Assembly: GCF_003324565.1 (NCBI RefSeq)
Contig: NZ_QOLA01000001.1
Span: forward strand, 434,001 to 498,000
Length of the DNA: 64,000 nucleotides
Direction: 5' to 3'
Origin: Streptomyces sp. SDr-06
GTDB taxonomy: Bacteria; Actinomycetota; Actinomycetes; Streptomycetales; Streptomycetaceae
Below are positions 7,652-16,001 of the stretch, piece after piece; position 1 is the first letter of the stretch; the number at the start of each line of letters is the position of its first letter. The position numbers and the translations under genes were made by a program. Under the pieces are notes generated by a model. It had not been told where the DNA came from, did no database searches, and worked only from the letters and a program-made list of their open reading frames with translations.

Positions 7652-8386
7652 ATGAGCGCGGACCACATCGACGACGTGCTGCTCGGTGCCGCCGTCCTGC
7701 GCGAGGAGTACGACGACTTCGACGCGCGGGCCGCCCTGGAGCGCATCGCCGGGCGGGTCCTGTCCCGCGCGTCCACGGGTCCCGGAGCCCCGCTGCCGGC
7801 CGCCACGGCCCGCCGGCTGCGGGCCGAGCAGCGGCTGCGCGCCCTGTCCGCGGACATCCTGCGTGACGAGGCGGCCGTGGCGGCGATGGGGCTGCTGGTG
7901 GACGACGGGACGACGATCGAGCCGTACGGCGCGCTCGCCTTCGCCTGTCTGCTCCATCTCACCGACCGGGCGGAGGCAGCCCGGTTCTGGTGGCAGTTCG
8001 CGGCCGGCGCCGGCTCCCCCGCCGCGGCGCACTGCCTCTACCTGCACCATCTTCAGTACGGCGAGCCGCACGACGCCGGGCACTGGCGCCGGCAGACCGA
8101 AGCCCTGCTGGCGAGCGGCGAGCGGCCGGTCCCCCCGTGCGGGCTGCACCCCATCGAGCAAGAGCCCCTGCTGCCGCGGCCCCGCAGCGGCCCGCTGTCG
8201 GCCGACAGCGTGCGCAGGGCCGTCGGCCCGCTGTCGCCCGGGGAGCTGTCGGGCCTCGCCGACGTGGTGCGCAGGCTCGCCGCGTGCCACGACGCGGACT
8301 TCGGCACCATCGTGCGGCCCGACCCCGTGCTCGCCGCCGCCGGATGCCTGCCGTGTAGGCCGGACGGCACAAGCCGACCTGCGTGA
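7652..8386 (+). CDS. Conserved hypothetical protein co-transcribed with the sigma factor
   Basis: 244 residues starting directly after the sigma stop codon. The N-terminal part is acidic and helical. The middle (A-C-L-L-H-L-T-D-R-A-E-A-A-R-F-W-W-Q-F-A-A-G) looks like a Sel1/TPR-type helical repeat, and the C-terminus has a C-L-P-C pair. It is soluble, with no signal or membrane segment. I recognise it only as a type often found next to sigma genes in Streptomyces. Zero spacing implies co-expression and probably a regulatory or output role for the sigma factor. Confidence 0.6.
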   Translation: MSADHIDDVLLGAAVLREEYDDFDARAALERIAGRVLSRASTGPGAPLPAATARRLRAEQRLRALSADILRDEAAVAAMGLLVDDGTTIEPYGALAFACLLHLTDRAEAARFWWQFAAGAGSPAAAHCLYLHHLQYGEPHDAGHWRRQTEALLASGERPVPPCGLHPIEQEPLLPRPRSGPLSADSVRRAVGPLSPGELSGLADVVRRLAACHDADFGTIVRPDPVLAAAGCLPCRPDGTSRPA

Positions 8387-8413
8387 TGTCCGTTCTGTTC
8401 CTACGGTGACTGA

Positions 8414-9565
8414 ATGGTCATCAGATCCGGATTCCGTTCGATGGCAGCGCTCACCGCCACTGCCGCCATCGGTCTGTGCTGCCTCGCGCCGACGTCCGAC
8501 AGTTCCGCCACCGCGCCCCTGCCGGGCCCCCCGGCGGGCGAGCAGGTGCGTCCGCGGCCGGGCGCCCCCGCCCTTCCGGGTGAGGTGTCCGCCCTCTCCT
8601 ACGTGGTCGCGGACGCCCGTACGGGAAAGGTCCTCGCCGCCCGGGACGCGCACCGCAAGCTGCCGCCGGCCAGCACCCTCAAGACGCTGTTCGCGGTCAC
8701 CGCGCTCCCCCATCTGCGCGCCGAGGACCGGCACACGGTCTCCGAGCAGGATCTGGCCGGCATCGGCGCGGGCAGCAGTCTGGTGGGTGTCGAGCCAGGG
8801 CACACCTACCAGGTGTCCGACCTGTGGCGCGGGGTGTTCCTCAGCTCGGGCAACGACGCCGTGCACGTGCTGGCCCGGCTGAACGGCGGCTGGGAGGAGA
8901 CCGCGGTCCAGATGCAGGCCCAGGCTCGCAAGCTGGGCGCCCTGGACACCGAGGTCGTCTCGCCCGACGGCTACGACAGCCCGGGGCAGGTCTCCTCCGC
9001 CTTCGACCTCGCGGTGTTCGGCCGGGCGGGTCTTGCCCGGCCGGACTTCGCCGAGTACTGCTCGACCAGTTCGGCCCAGTTCCCCGGCGGGAGCGGCTCG
9101 TACGGCATCGTGAACACCAACCGGCTGCTCTCGGGCACCGACGGCATCGCCCGGTATCCGGGCATCATCGGGGTCAAGAACGGCTACACGACCCATGCGG
9201 GCAACACCCTGATCGCCGCAGCCAGGCAGGGCGAGCGCACCTTGCTGGTGACCGTCATGAACCCGCAGGCCGGCGGCGGGTTCGCGGTCTACGAGGAGGC
9301 TCGCACCCTGCTCGACTGGGGGTTCAAGGCCTGGGACCACGTCGACGCGGTGGGTTCGCTGGAACCCGTACGGGCCACCAGGCAGGCCCGGCATCCGGCA
9401 CAGGTCAGGCAGGTGGCGGCGGTCAGGCCCGAGGGCAGCGACGAGGACGAGCCGGAGTGGCCGATGGCGGGCGCCGCGGCCGGTGGCCTCGCCCTGGCCG
9501 GAACCTTCTTCCTGTTGGTGCGCCGCCGCACGACCCGCGACGGCGCGCGGCGCCGGGCCGAGTGA
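8414..9565 (+). CDS. D-alanyl-D-alanine carboxypeptidase (peptidase S11), membrane-anchored
   Basis: 383 residues. A signal-like N-terminus (about 1-30) and a Pro-rich linker precede a penicillin-binding domain with all three motifs: S-T-L-K (Ser87, Lys90), S-G-N (145-147) and K-N-G (255-257). A hydrophobic helix near 355-373 and an arginine-rich tail anchor the C-terminus. It trims the terminal D-Ala from peptidoglycan stem peptides and is a beta-lactam target. It starts 27 bases after the preceding gene, but the hairpin just behind it marks an end of transcription. Confidence 0.9.
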   Translation: MVIRSGFRSMAALTATAAIGLCCLAPTSDSSATAPLPGPPAGEQVRPRPGAPALPGEVSALSYVVADARTGKVLAARDAHRKLPPASTLKTLFAVTALPHLRAEDRHTVSEQDLAGIGAGSSLVGVEPGHTYQVSDLWRGVFLSSGNDAVHVLARLNGGWEETAVQMQAQARKLGALDTEVVSPDGYDSPGQVSSAFDLAVFGRAGLARPDFAEYCSTSSAQFPGGSGSYGIVNTNRLLSGTDGIARYPGIIGVKNGYTTHAGNTLIAAARQGERTLLVTVMNPQAGGGFAVYEEARTLLDWGFKAWDHVDAVGSLEPVRATRQARHPAQVRQVAAVRPEGSDEDEPEWPMAGAAAGGLALAGTFFLLVRRRTTRDGARRRAE

Positions 9566-9569
9566 GCCC

Positions 9570-9587
9570 GCGCGGCGAGCGCCGCGC
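9570..9587. terminator. Short GC hairpin after the carboxypeptidase gene
   Basis: GCGCGGCG and CGCCGCGC pair perfectly around AG, beginning 5 bases after the stop at 9565. No T-tract. Confidence 0.45.
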
Positions 9588-9982
9588 CGCGCGAGCGCGG
9601 CGAGCAGCCGGGCCCGGCCCGCGGGTCCCGGAGCCCCACCGCGTGAAGATCGCGCGCACTGGCCCGTTCCGTCCCCGCTCTTTCCGGCCGGAGGTCCGGT
9701 GCAGCACCGCGTCGCCATCTGACCAGTCCTCAATTCAGCCTAAGATTCCCAGAATTAAGCCTTCCGTTGCCTTGAAATCGACCAGCCACCCCTCAACATG
9801 CCCTTCTTTTGGACGACGTTGACGGGCTCGGCGACCTGCGCTCCCGCGCCATGTCCTGCGCCGATGCGGCTCCGGGGAGTGACTTCACGTGACCGAATGT
9901 GTCCGGCGTGGCGCGCGGCGGTCTTCGCCTCGGGAGAGACTCCTGTTCGTTCTTCGGAAACCAACCCCCAGGAGTGTTCGAA
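9588..9982. other. Gene-free stretch before the SSI gene
   Basis: About 400 bases without a credible gene. The first part is GC-rich. Positions 9725-9780 are markedly AT-rich for this genome and contain the short inverted pair AATTC/GAATT (9731-9756 region), which may be promoter-associated. A small minus-strand open frame across it lacks a ribosome site and a recognisable product. The SSI ribosome site GGAG is at 9971-9974. Confidence 0.4.
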
Positions 9983-10429
9983 ATGCGGAAGATCGCAGCA
10001 GTCAGCGCCGTCGCCGTCGCCTTACTGGCCAACGGACTCGTCGGTACCGGTCTCGGCAGCGCGTCCGCCACCCCGGCCGGGGCCATGACGCCGATGAGCC
10101 TGTATCCGCCGTCCGCCCTCGTGATCTCGGTCGCGGACGGGACCGGCGACGACGGGGGCGCCGTCCAGCGCGCGGTCACCCTCAGCTGCGCCCCGACGCC
10201 GTCGGGCACGCACCCCGCGCCGGCCGCGGCGTGTGCCGAACTAAAGCGCGTGCGGGGTGACTTCACCGCCCTGTCCGCCAGTGGCGCCCCCCGCATCTGT
10301 ACCCAGCTGTGGAAGCCGGTCACCGTACGGGCGGACGGCGTCTGGAACGGCAAGCGCGTCAGCCATGTGCAGACCTACCCCAACTCCTGTCTGAAGGCAG
10401 CGGGTTCGGAGGCCGTGTTCAACTTCTAG
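9983..10429 (+). CDS. Subtilisin inhibitor-like (SSI family) secreted protease inhibitor; contains a TTA codon
   Basis: 148 residues from the ATG at 9983 (GGAG at 9971-9974). Signal peptide about 1-34. The mature part has the family pattern L-V-I-S-V-A-D-G-T, C-A-x-T-P-like segment and four cysteines (69, 84, 106, 136), which form two disulfides in SSI proteins. Aligning C-T-Q-L-W-K-P with the canonical C-P-M-V-Y-D-P places Gln108 at the reactive P1 position, where Met or Lys is usual. Codon 14 is TTA (10022-10024), so translation should need the bldA tRNA, tying the inhibitor to development as for other Streptomyces SSI proteins. It would inhibit extracellular serine proteases. Confidence 0.88.
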   Translation: MRKIAAVSAVAVALLANGLVGTGLGSASATPAGAMTPMSLYPPSALVISVADGTGDDGGAVQRAVTLSCAPTPSGTHPAPAAACAELKRVRGDFTALSASGAPRICTQLWKPVTVRADGVWNGKRVSHVQTYPNSCLKAAGSEAVFNF

Positions 10430-10458
10430 CCCGGCGGGCCCGGGTCCCGTGGACGGCA

Positions 10459-10483
10459 CCCTGCGGCCGGACCGGCCGCAGGG
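10459..10483. terminator. Hairpin terminator after the SSI gene
   Basis: CCCTGCGGCCGG (10459-10470) and CCGGCCGCAGGG (10472-10483) are perfect complements around a single A. It begins 30 bases past the stop. Confidence 0.75.
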
Positions 10484-10584
10484 GGTGACAGGAGGAATCC
10501 AACTCGTGTTACTTGACATGTCTTCGTCGCTTCATTCGACGATGGCACCGTCCTGACGGAGAGTCACCCCCACTAGGAGGACCC

Positions 10585-11676
10585 GTGTCGGATCCCCGGC
10601 CCAGACGATTCACGCCCCGGCTGCGCACAGCCCTGCTCGGCGCGCTCGCCACCTGCCTCGCCCTCGCCGCGACGGGCGCCGGCGGCAGCGCTTCGGCCGC
10701 GGGGCCCGAGACTCTGCCACTGTCCGGGGCCACCGTCTCCGGCCTGCACAACACCTACGATCCGGCCGCCTTCCCGTATCTGGCACAGGCCCTGGACACC
10801 GGCACGTCGATGATCGAACTCGATGTGTGGGACGACTTCATCACCAAGGAGTGGAAGGTCAGCCACTCCAACCCGCTGGGCAACAGCAACAACTGCGTCA
10901 ACGCGAGCACCCCGGCCCAGCTCTACACCGGCGGCGCCAACAAGAACCTGGAGAGCTGCCTGGACGATGTAAGGGTCTGGCTGGCGGCCCACCCCGGGCA
11001 TCCCCCGCTCGTCATCAAACTGGAGATGAAGGCGGGCTTCCAGGCCACGTTCGGCATGGGCCCCGCCAAGCTGGACCAGACGATCAGCGACCACCTCGGC
11101 TCGGCGGTCTTCCGCCCCGCCGACCTGCTCGCCAAGCCCGGCGGCGGCCAGTACGCCACTCTCGACGAGGCCGCCAATGCGGGCAACTGGCCCGCCCGCA
11201 AGGATCTCGCGGGCAAGGTGATGCTCGAAGTGATCCCGGGCACGGTCGAGGAGAACAACCCCGCCGACAGCCTGTGGACGGACGTCGAGTACGCGCGCCA
11301 CCTGCGCGACCTGGCCGCGGCGGGCCGCACCTCCCAGGCCCAGGTCTTCCCGGCCGTCCACAACGCCCAGGCGGGCGACCCCCGTTCACGCTACGCGGAC
11401 GCCTCGATCCGCCCGTGGTTCGTCGTCTTCGACGGCGACGCCGCGACGTATGTGAACGGCACGATCGACACCGGCTGGTACGACACGCACCACTACTTCC
11501 TCATCATGACGGACGCCCAGAACGTCCCGCCGGTGCTCGACGACAAGAATCCGGCACCGGCCGACGCGCAGGCCCGGGTGGCCCGGCTCGCCGCCGCCCA
11601 CGCCAGCGTCGCCTCCAACGACTGGACCTCTCTTCCCCAGGTCCAGTCACTCGCGCTGCCCCGCGGGGTGGGCTGA
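10585..11676 (+). CDS. Secreted Ca2+-dependent phosphoinositide phospholipase C (PI-PLC-C1 type)
   Basis: 363 residues from the GTG at 10585, with TAGGAGG just upstream; the frame is open earlier but without a start signal. Signal peptide about 1-39 ending A-S-A-A. The mature protein has G-L-H-N-T-Y-D with His55, E-L-D-V-W (78-82) and V-S-H (His94), consistent with the catalytic His pair and metal-binding acids of PI-PLC-like barrels. The Ca-dependent PF16670-type assignment is by overall pattern. It probably cleaves phosphatidylinositol lipids outside the cell. Monocistronic by spacing. Confidence 0.8.
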   Translation: MSDPRPRRFTPRLRTALLGALATCLALAATGAGGSASAAGPETLPLSGATVSGLHNTYDPAAFPYLAQALDTGTSMIELDVWDDFITKEWKVSHSNPLGNSNNCVNASTPAQLYTGGANKNLESCLDDVRVWLAAHPGHPPLVIKLEMKAGFQATFGMGPAKLDQTISDHLGSAVFRPADLLAKPGGGQYATLDEAANAGNWPARKDLAGKVMLEVIPGTVEENNPADSLWTDVEYARHLRDLAAAGRTSQAQVFPAVHNAQAGDPRSRYADASIRPWFVVFDGDAATYVNGTIDTGWYDTHHYFLIMTDAQNVPPVLDDKNPAPADAQARVARLAAAHASVASNDWTSLPQVQSLALPRGVG

Positions 11677-12225
11677 CCCGGGCCCCTCTCGACCCTCCGC
11701 GTCCAGCAGCACCTTGACGGCCGCTCGCGCCCCGTCGGCACCCAGCCGACCGGCGCGGGCGGCCGTCCCTGTGGGGCAGCGAACGAAGTCCCCTGCCTGA
11801 TCGGACACTTCCGGCCATTGGCCGACCGGAGGCGGGCGTTTCCGGTCGCCTTCCGCACGTGAGGGCAGCCACACTCCGCGCACCACGGCAACAAGATTTT
11901 CACAGAACCGGCATGCTCCGATAAAAATCTTCACAGTTGGCGGCCCGGCGACGGGATGCCAGCAAGATCCCCCTTGTTGAACACTGCACTTCGAATCGGG
12001 ACATGTCCGCATAGCGGCCAACCCGTATCTCCCGGCTTCTGTGGCGAGGACCCCGACCGGTAGGGATGGATGTGCACCGGTTCGCCGGGCATCCCGGCCG
12101 TGACCAGGCCGGTCGAATGCCTCCCGGCGAGGTGCCGGGCCCTCCTCTGCCGTCCGTTCGGCGCGCACGGGCGAGGGCCCCGCGCTGGACCCTTGCCCAT
12201 CGACCACACAGCTCTGGGGATTCCT
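11677..12225. other. Gene-free stretch between the PI-PLC and tyrosinase genes
   Basis: About 550 bases with no credible gene. It holds an AT-rich inverted repeat, AAGATTTT (11893-11900) and AAAATCTT (11924-11931), each followed by CACAG, which stands out from the GC-rich background. This is the likely location of the mel promoter. Longer open frames through it extend melC1 backwards without a start signal. Confidence 0.45.
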
Positions 12226-12624
12226 ATGTCTCGACCCACCCGCCGCCACGCCATCGGCGCGACCGCCGGCACCCTCGCCGGACTCGCCCTCGCGGGCACC
12301 GCCCACGCCTCCACCCCGCCCGCCACCGCCACCCCCGGGGCCACCGGCAACGGCCCTGCGGGACACCAGGACCACGGCGCGCCCGAGCCCTTCGACGAGG
12401 TGTTCCAGGGGCGCCGGATACAGGGCGCGCCCAGCACCGGACACATGCACCACGGCGCCGGCTACGCCGTGCGGATAGACGGCCAGGAACTGCACGTGAT
12501 GCGGAACGCCGACGGGACGTGGATCAGCGTCGTGAACCACTACGAGCCCTTCGCCACGCCCCGCGCGGTCGCCCGCGCCGCCGTGGTGGAGCTTCAGGGC
12601 GCCGCCCTCGTTCCGCTCGCCTGA
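12226..12624 (+). CDS. melC1: Tyrosinase co-factor / copper chaperone MelC1
   Basis: 132 residues from the ATG at 12226. The N-terminus T-R-R-H-A-I-G-A-T followed by a hydrophobic run is a twin-arginine-like signal. The mature part has the MelC1 features F-D-E-V-F-x-G-R-R-I and a His cluster (G-H-M-H-H-G), and ends in the [16 protein letters not shown] core. MelC1 binds apo-tyrosinase, delivers copper and carries it through the Tat system. melC2 follows 53 bases later. The ribosome site is weak (GGGGA), so expression level may be limited at this gene. Confidence 0.9.
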   Translation: MSRPTRRHAIGATAGTLAGLALAGTAHASTPPATATPGATGNGPAGHQDHGAPEPFDEVFQGRRIQGAPSTGHMHHGAGYAVRIDGQELHVMRNADGTWISVVNHYEPFATPRAVARAAVVELQGAALVPLA

Positions 12625-12677
12625 CCCACGCGGCAGCCGGCCCACCTCTCGTATCCAGCCCAACCAGGAGCACACCC

Positions 12678-13505
12678 ATGGCCATGCGCAAGAACCAGGC
12701 GGACCTCACCGCGACCGAGAAGCGCCGCTTCGTCGACGCGCTGCTTCAGCTCAAGCGCGACGGAAGGTACGACGCCTTCGTCACCACGCACAACGCGTTC
12801 ATCATGAGCGACACCGACTCGGGTGACCGGGTCGGCCACCGTTCGCCGTCCTTCCTGCCCTGGCACCGCAGATTCCTCATCGAGTTCGAGCAGGCCCTGC
12901 AGTCGGTGGACGCCTCGGTCACGCTGCCGTACTGGGACTGGACGGTCGACCGCACCCCGAGCGCCTCCTTGTGGGCGGCGGACTTCCTCGGCGGCACCGG
13001 GCGCAGCCGGGACGGCCAGGTGATGGACGGGCCCTTCGCGCAGAGCGCGGGCGGCTGGACCCTCAACGTCCGGGTGGACGGCCGCACTTATCTGCGCCGG
13101 GCGCTGGGCGCGGCGGTCGCCCAGCTGCCGACCCGGGCCGAGGTCGACAGCGTGCTGGCGATGACGACGTACGACATGGCGCCGTGGAACAGCGCCTCCG
13201 ACGGCTTCCGCAACCATCTGGAGGGCTGGCGCGGGGTCAATCTGCACAACCGCGTCCACGTGTGGGTGGGCGGCCAGATGTCGACGGGGGCCTCGCCCAA
13301 CGACCCGGTGTTCTGGCTGCACCACGCGTTCGTGGACAAGCTCTGGGCGCGGTGGCAGGCCAAGCACCCCGGCTCGCCCTATCTGCCGACGGCGGGGACC
13401 CCGGACGTCGTGGACCTGCACGACACGATGCGTCCGTGGAACAACGTGGCCCCGGCCGACCTGCTCGACCACACCCGCTACTACACGTTCGACTCGGCGG
13501 CCTGA
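12678..13505 (+). CDS. melC2: Tyrosinase MelC2
   Basis: 275 residues from the ATG at 12678, AGGAG at 12666-12670. All six copper-binding histidines of the type 3 dicopper site are present: CuA His38, His54, His63 and CuB His190, His194, His216, in the motifs T-H-N-A-F, G-H-R-S-P, P-W-H-R-R-F, N-L-H-N-R-V-H and D-P-V-F-W-L-H-H. It oxidises tyrosine and L-DOPA to dopaquinone for melanin. There is no signal peptide of its own, as expected because export is through MelC1. It ends convergently with the methyltransferase gene, 28 bases apart. Confidence 0.95.
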   Translation: MAMRKNQADLTATEKRRFVDALLQLKRDGRYDAFVTTHNAFIMSDTDSGDRVGHRSPSFLPWHRRFLIEFEQALQSVDASVTLPYWDWTVDRTPSASLWAADFLGGTGRSRDGQVMDGPFAQSAGGWTLNVRVDGRTYLRRALGAAVAQLPTRAEVDSVLAMTTYDMAPWNSASDGFRNHLEGWRGVNLHNRVHVWVGGQMSTGASPNDPVFWLHHAFVDKLWARWQAKHPGSPYLPTAGTPDVVDLHDTMRPWNNVAPADLLDHTRYYTFDSAA

Positions 13506-13533
13506 TCCCGCGCCCGGGTCGCCGGTCCCCCGC

Positions 13534-14343
13534 TCAGGCGGGCCGGCGGCCCCAGGCGGAGATCATCGGCGAGGTCGCCAGGTCGAGACGGCCCGCGGCG
13601 ACGCTCGCCAGATGGCGCTCGATGTCGTCGTCGCTCGCCAGGCCCCGGTCGACGAGCTGGTCGCGGACCTGGCGCACGGTGGCCGCTTCGAGCACCGCGC
13701 TCGCGGGCGAGGTGACCGGGAAGTACGCGTCGGCCTCCACCCCGTCCAGGCCCAACTCGCGCAGCAGGCGCGGGAGTTTGCGGCCGTACGAGAGGTCCGC
13801 GCCGCGCTCGGCGAGGAGTGCGCGAAAGCCCCGGCGCAGCCGGTTGGCGCGTTCCTGCTCGGGGCCGTATTCGTCGAGGCAGAGCAGGGGCTGAAGGGCC
13901 GGGTCGGCGTCCTCGATGAACAGGACGCCGCCGGGGCGCAGCGCCCCGAGCAGCGAGCGCAGGGCGCGGGCACGGTCCTTCACATGCACCAGGACGAGAC
14001 GCGCGTGCACGAAGTCGAAGGGCCCGGCGGGCGCTTGTTCCTGCCCGACGTCGTGACGGGCGACCTCGACGTTCGGCGGCAGGGTGGCGCCCGTCAGCCA
14101 TCCGGTGTCGAGGTCGGTGGCGAGCACCCGGCCCTCGGGACCGACGCGCTCGGCCAGGGCGAGCGGGACGGAGGGACCGCCCGCGCCGACCTCCCACACG
14201 TGGTGGCCGGCGCTCAGGCCCAGGGCGTCGAAGTGGCGCAGGGTCGAGGCGTCGAAGAGTTCGGCGAGCGCGTCGAACCGTTCGCCCGCCTCGGTCCGCC
14301 GGTTGTCCAGGAGGTATCCGTTGTCCTCGGTCATAGCGATCAT
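13534..14343 (-). CDS. Class I SAM-dependent methyltransferase
   Basis: 269 residues. Motif I is V-W-E-V-G-A-G-G-P-S, followed by V-L-A-T-D-L-D (acidic loop binding the SAM ribose) and a post-motif L-R-P-G-G-V-L-F-I-E-D. Substrate unknown; the layout resembles UbiE/small-molecule methyltransferases. It starts 13 bases after the ABC permease stop, so it is probably the last gene of the MarR-ABC operon. A second ATG at 14334 is an equally possible start. Confidence 0.8.
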   Translation of the reverse strand: MIAMTEDNGYLLDNRRTEAGERFDALAELFDASTLRHFDALGLSAGHHVWEVGAGGPSVPLALAERVGPEGRVLATDLDTGWLTGATLPPNVEVARHDVGQEQAPAGPFDFVHARLVLVHVKDRARALRSLLGALRPGGVLFIEDADPALQPLLCLDEYGPEQERANRLRRGFRALLAERGADLSYGRKLPRLLRELGLDGVEADAYFPVTSPASAVLEAATVRQVRDQLVDRGLASDDDIERHLASVAAGRLDLATSPMISAWGRRPA

Positions 14344-14356
14344 GATGGCAGGGCGT

Positions 14357-15214
14357 TCACCGGGCCAGCCTGCCGAGCAGCGAGGAGGCCGCCAGGATGC
14401 CGAGCGCCGCCGCGAGCAGCAGCACCCCGTAGTCGAGGCCGAGATGGGTGGGGGTGCCGAGCAGCAGGCCGCGCAGCGCGTCGACCTGGTAGCTCAACGG
14501 GTTGGCCCTGCTGACGGCCTGGAGCCAGCCCGGCATGATCGACACCGGGTACAGGGCGCTGGAGCCGAAGAACAGCGGCATGGTGATGGCCTGGCCGATG
14601 CCCATCAGGCGGTCGCGGGTCAGCACGATCCCGGCGATGGACATCGACAGGCAGGAGAAGAAGGCCGAGCCGAGCACGACCGCGACGCCGACCCCGAGCA
14701 GCTTCAACGGGTTCCATGTCAGCGCCACGCCGAGCAGCGCGGCGATCGCGATGACCACGACCGCCTGGATGAGCGCCTTGACGCCGGCCGCGAAGGCCTT
14801 GCCGGTGATCAGCGCCGCGCGGGGCGTGGGGGTGACCAGGAGCTTGGTGAGGATGCCCGAGTCACGCTCCCAGATGATCATGATCCCGTAGAAGATGGCG
14901 ATGAACATGGCGGACTGGGCGATGATGCCGGGCGCCAGGTAGTCGATGTAGGGGATGCCGCCCGTGGGGATCGCCTTGATGCGGGTGAAGGTCTCGCCGA
15001 AGATGAGCAGCCACAGCGCGGGCTGTACGGCGCGGGTGTAGAGCTCGGCCCGGTCGTGCCGGAGCTTTTGCAGTTCGACCGCGCACAGCGCGCCGACCCG
15101 GGCGGGCAGCACGCGCCAGCCGGTGCGCGGGCGCGGCGGCACCAGGAGCAGGTCGAGGTCCCCGGCGGTGGCGTCAGCCGAGGCGGGCCGCGGTGCGGCG
15201 GGTGCTGCGGACAT
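14357..15214 (-). CDS. ABC-2 type transporter permease (DrrB-like)
   Basis: 285 residues from the ATG at 15214, preferred to 15262 because GGAGGT lies about 10 bases upstream. About six membrane helices with the ABC-2 signature region (L-L-V-T-P-T-P-R-A-A-L-I-T-G-K). The reading frame overlaps the ATPase gene by 41 bases. Together they form an exporter of the daunorubicin-resistance (DrrAB) type, moving hydrophobic molecules out of the cell. Substrate unknown. Confidence 0.85.
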   Translation of the reverse strand: MSAAPAAPRPASADATAGDLDLLLVPPRPRTGWRVLPARVGALCAVELQKLRHDRAELYTRAVQPALWLLIFGETFTRIKAIPTGGIPYIDYLAPGIIAQSAMFIAIFYGIMIIWERDSGILTKLLVTPTPRAALITGKAFAAGVKALIQAVVVIAIAALLGVALTWNPLKLLGVGVAVVLGSAFFSCLSMSIAGIVLTRDRLMGIGQAITMPLFFGSSALYPVSIMPGWLQAVSRANPLSYQVDALRGLLLGTPTHLGLDYGVLLLAAALGILAASSLLGRLAR

Positions 15215-16001
15215 CGCGGAAGTCACCTCCCTGGCTGTCGAGCCCGCTGCCGGCGACGTCACGGAAGACGTCCTCCAGGGTGGGCGGTGGCTCCTCGGGC
15301 CCGCGGCGCTCGCGCAGCTCGGACTTGAGCCCGTCGGGCGTGCCCAGGGCCCGTACGCGGCCGCGGTGCATGAGCGCGAGGCGGTCGCAGTACTGGTCGG
15401 CCTCGTCCATGTGGTGCGTGGTCACGAGGACGGTCATGCCGGTGGCGGCGCGTACGGCGTTGATGTGGTCCCACACACTGGTGCGGGCGATCGGGTCGAG
15501 GCCGATCGTCGGCTCGTCCAGGATGAGCAGCCGGGGCGCGCTGACCAGGGCCTGGGCCAGTTCGAGGCGGCGGATCATGCCGCCCGAGTACGTTCTGGCC
15601 ATGCGGTCGGCGGCCTCGGTGAGGTCGACGGCGTACAGGGCCTGCTCGACGCGGCGGGCGCGTTCCTTGCGCGGGACGTCGAAGACCCGGGCGAACAGGG
15701 CCACGTTCTCGCGTCCGGTCAGACCGGCGTCGGCGGACAGTTGCTGCGGCACGTACCCGAGCAGGCGGCGCACCGCCATCCGCTCCCGGGCGGCGTCGTG
15801 CCCGAACACCCGGACGCGGCCGGCCGGAACCGGCAGCAGGGTGGTGACACAGCGGATCGCGGTGGTCTTGCCCGCCCCGTTCGGCCCGAGCAGGCCGAAG
15901 ACCTCGCCCGGTGCGACGGCCAGGTCGAGCCCGTCGACCGCCCTGGTCTCGCCGAAGGCGTACTCGAGGCCCTGGCACGCCACCGCGTGGTCGTCGCTCA
16001 T
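15174..16001 (-). CDS. ABC transporter ATP-binding protein (DrrA-like)
   Basis: 275 residues. Walker A G-P-N-G-A-G-K-T-T (39-47), Q-loop, a Y-S-G-G-M signature and Walker B L-L-I-L-D-E-P-T followed by G-L-D-P are all present, and the H-loop His lies in T-T-H-H-M-D. The C-terminal extension with T-L-E-D-V-F is typical of DrrA-type subunits. Start overlaps the MarR stop (ATGA at 15998-16001), so the operon is tightly coupled. Confidence 0.9.
   Translation of the reverse strand: MSDDHAVACQGLEYAFGETRAVDGLDLAVAPGEVFGLLGPNGAGKTTAIRCVTTLLPVPAGRVRVFGHDAARERMAVRRLLGYVPQQLSADAGLTGRENVALFARVFDVPRKERARRVEQALYAVDLTEAADRMARTYSGGMIRRLELAQALVSAPRLLILDEPTIGLDPIARTSVWDHINAVRAATGMTVLVTTHHMDEADQYCDRLALMHRGRVRALGTPDGLKSELRERRGPEEPPPTLEDVFRDVAGSGLDSQGGDFRDVRSTRRTAARLG

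Noticed and set aside
6656..9733. Minus-strand open frame of over 1000 codons opposite the sigma factor and carboxypeptidase genes
   Set aside because: Shadow of four real plus-strand genes with intact motifs; no ribosome site and no recognisable domain.
9755..9964. Small minus-strand open frame upstream of the SSI gene
   Set aside because: No ribosome site, no conserved pattern, and it covers the likely SSI promoter.
13087..13095. Apparent TTA in melC2 (ACTTATCTG)
   Set aside because: Out of frame: the codons read ACT-TAT-CTG (Thr-Tyr-Leu), so melC2 has no TTA codon here.
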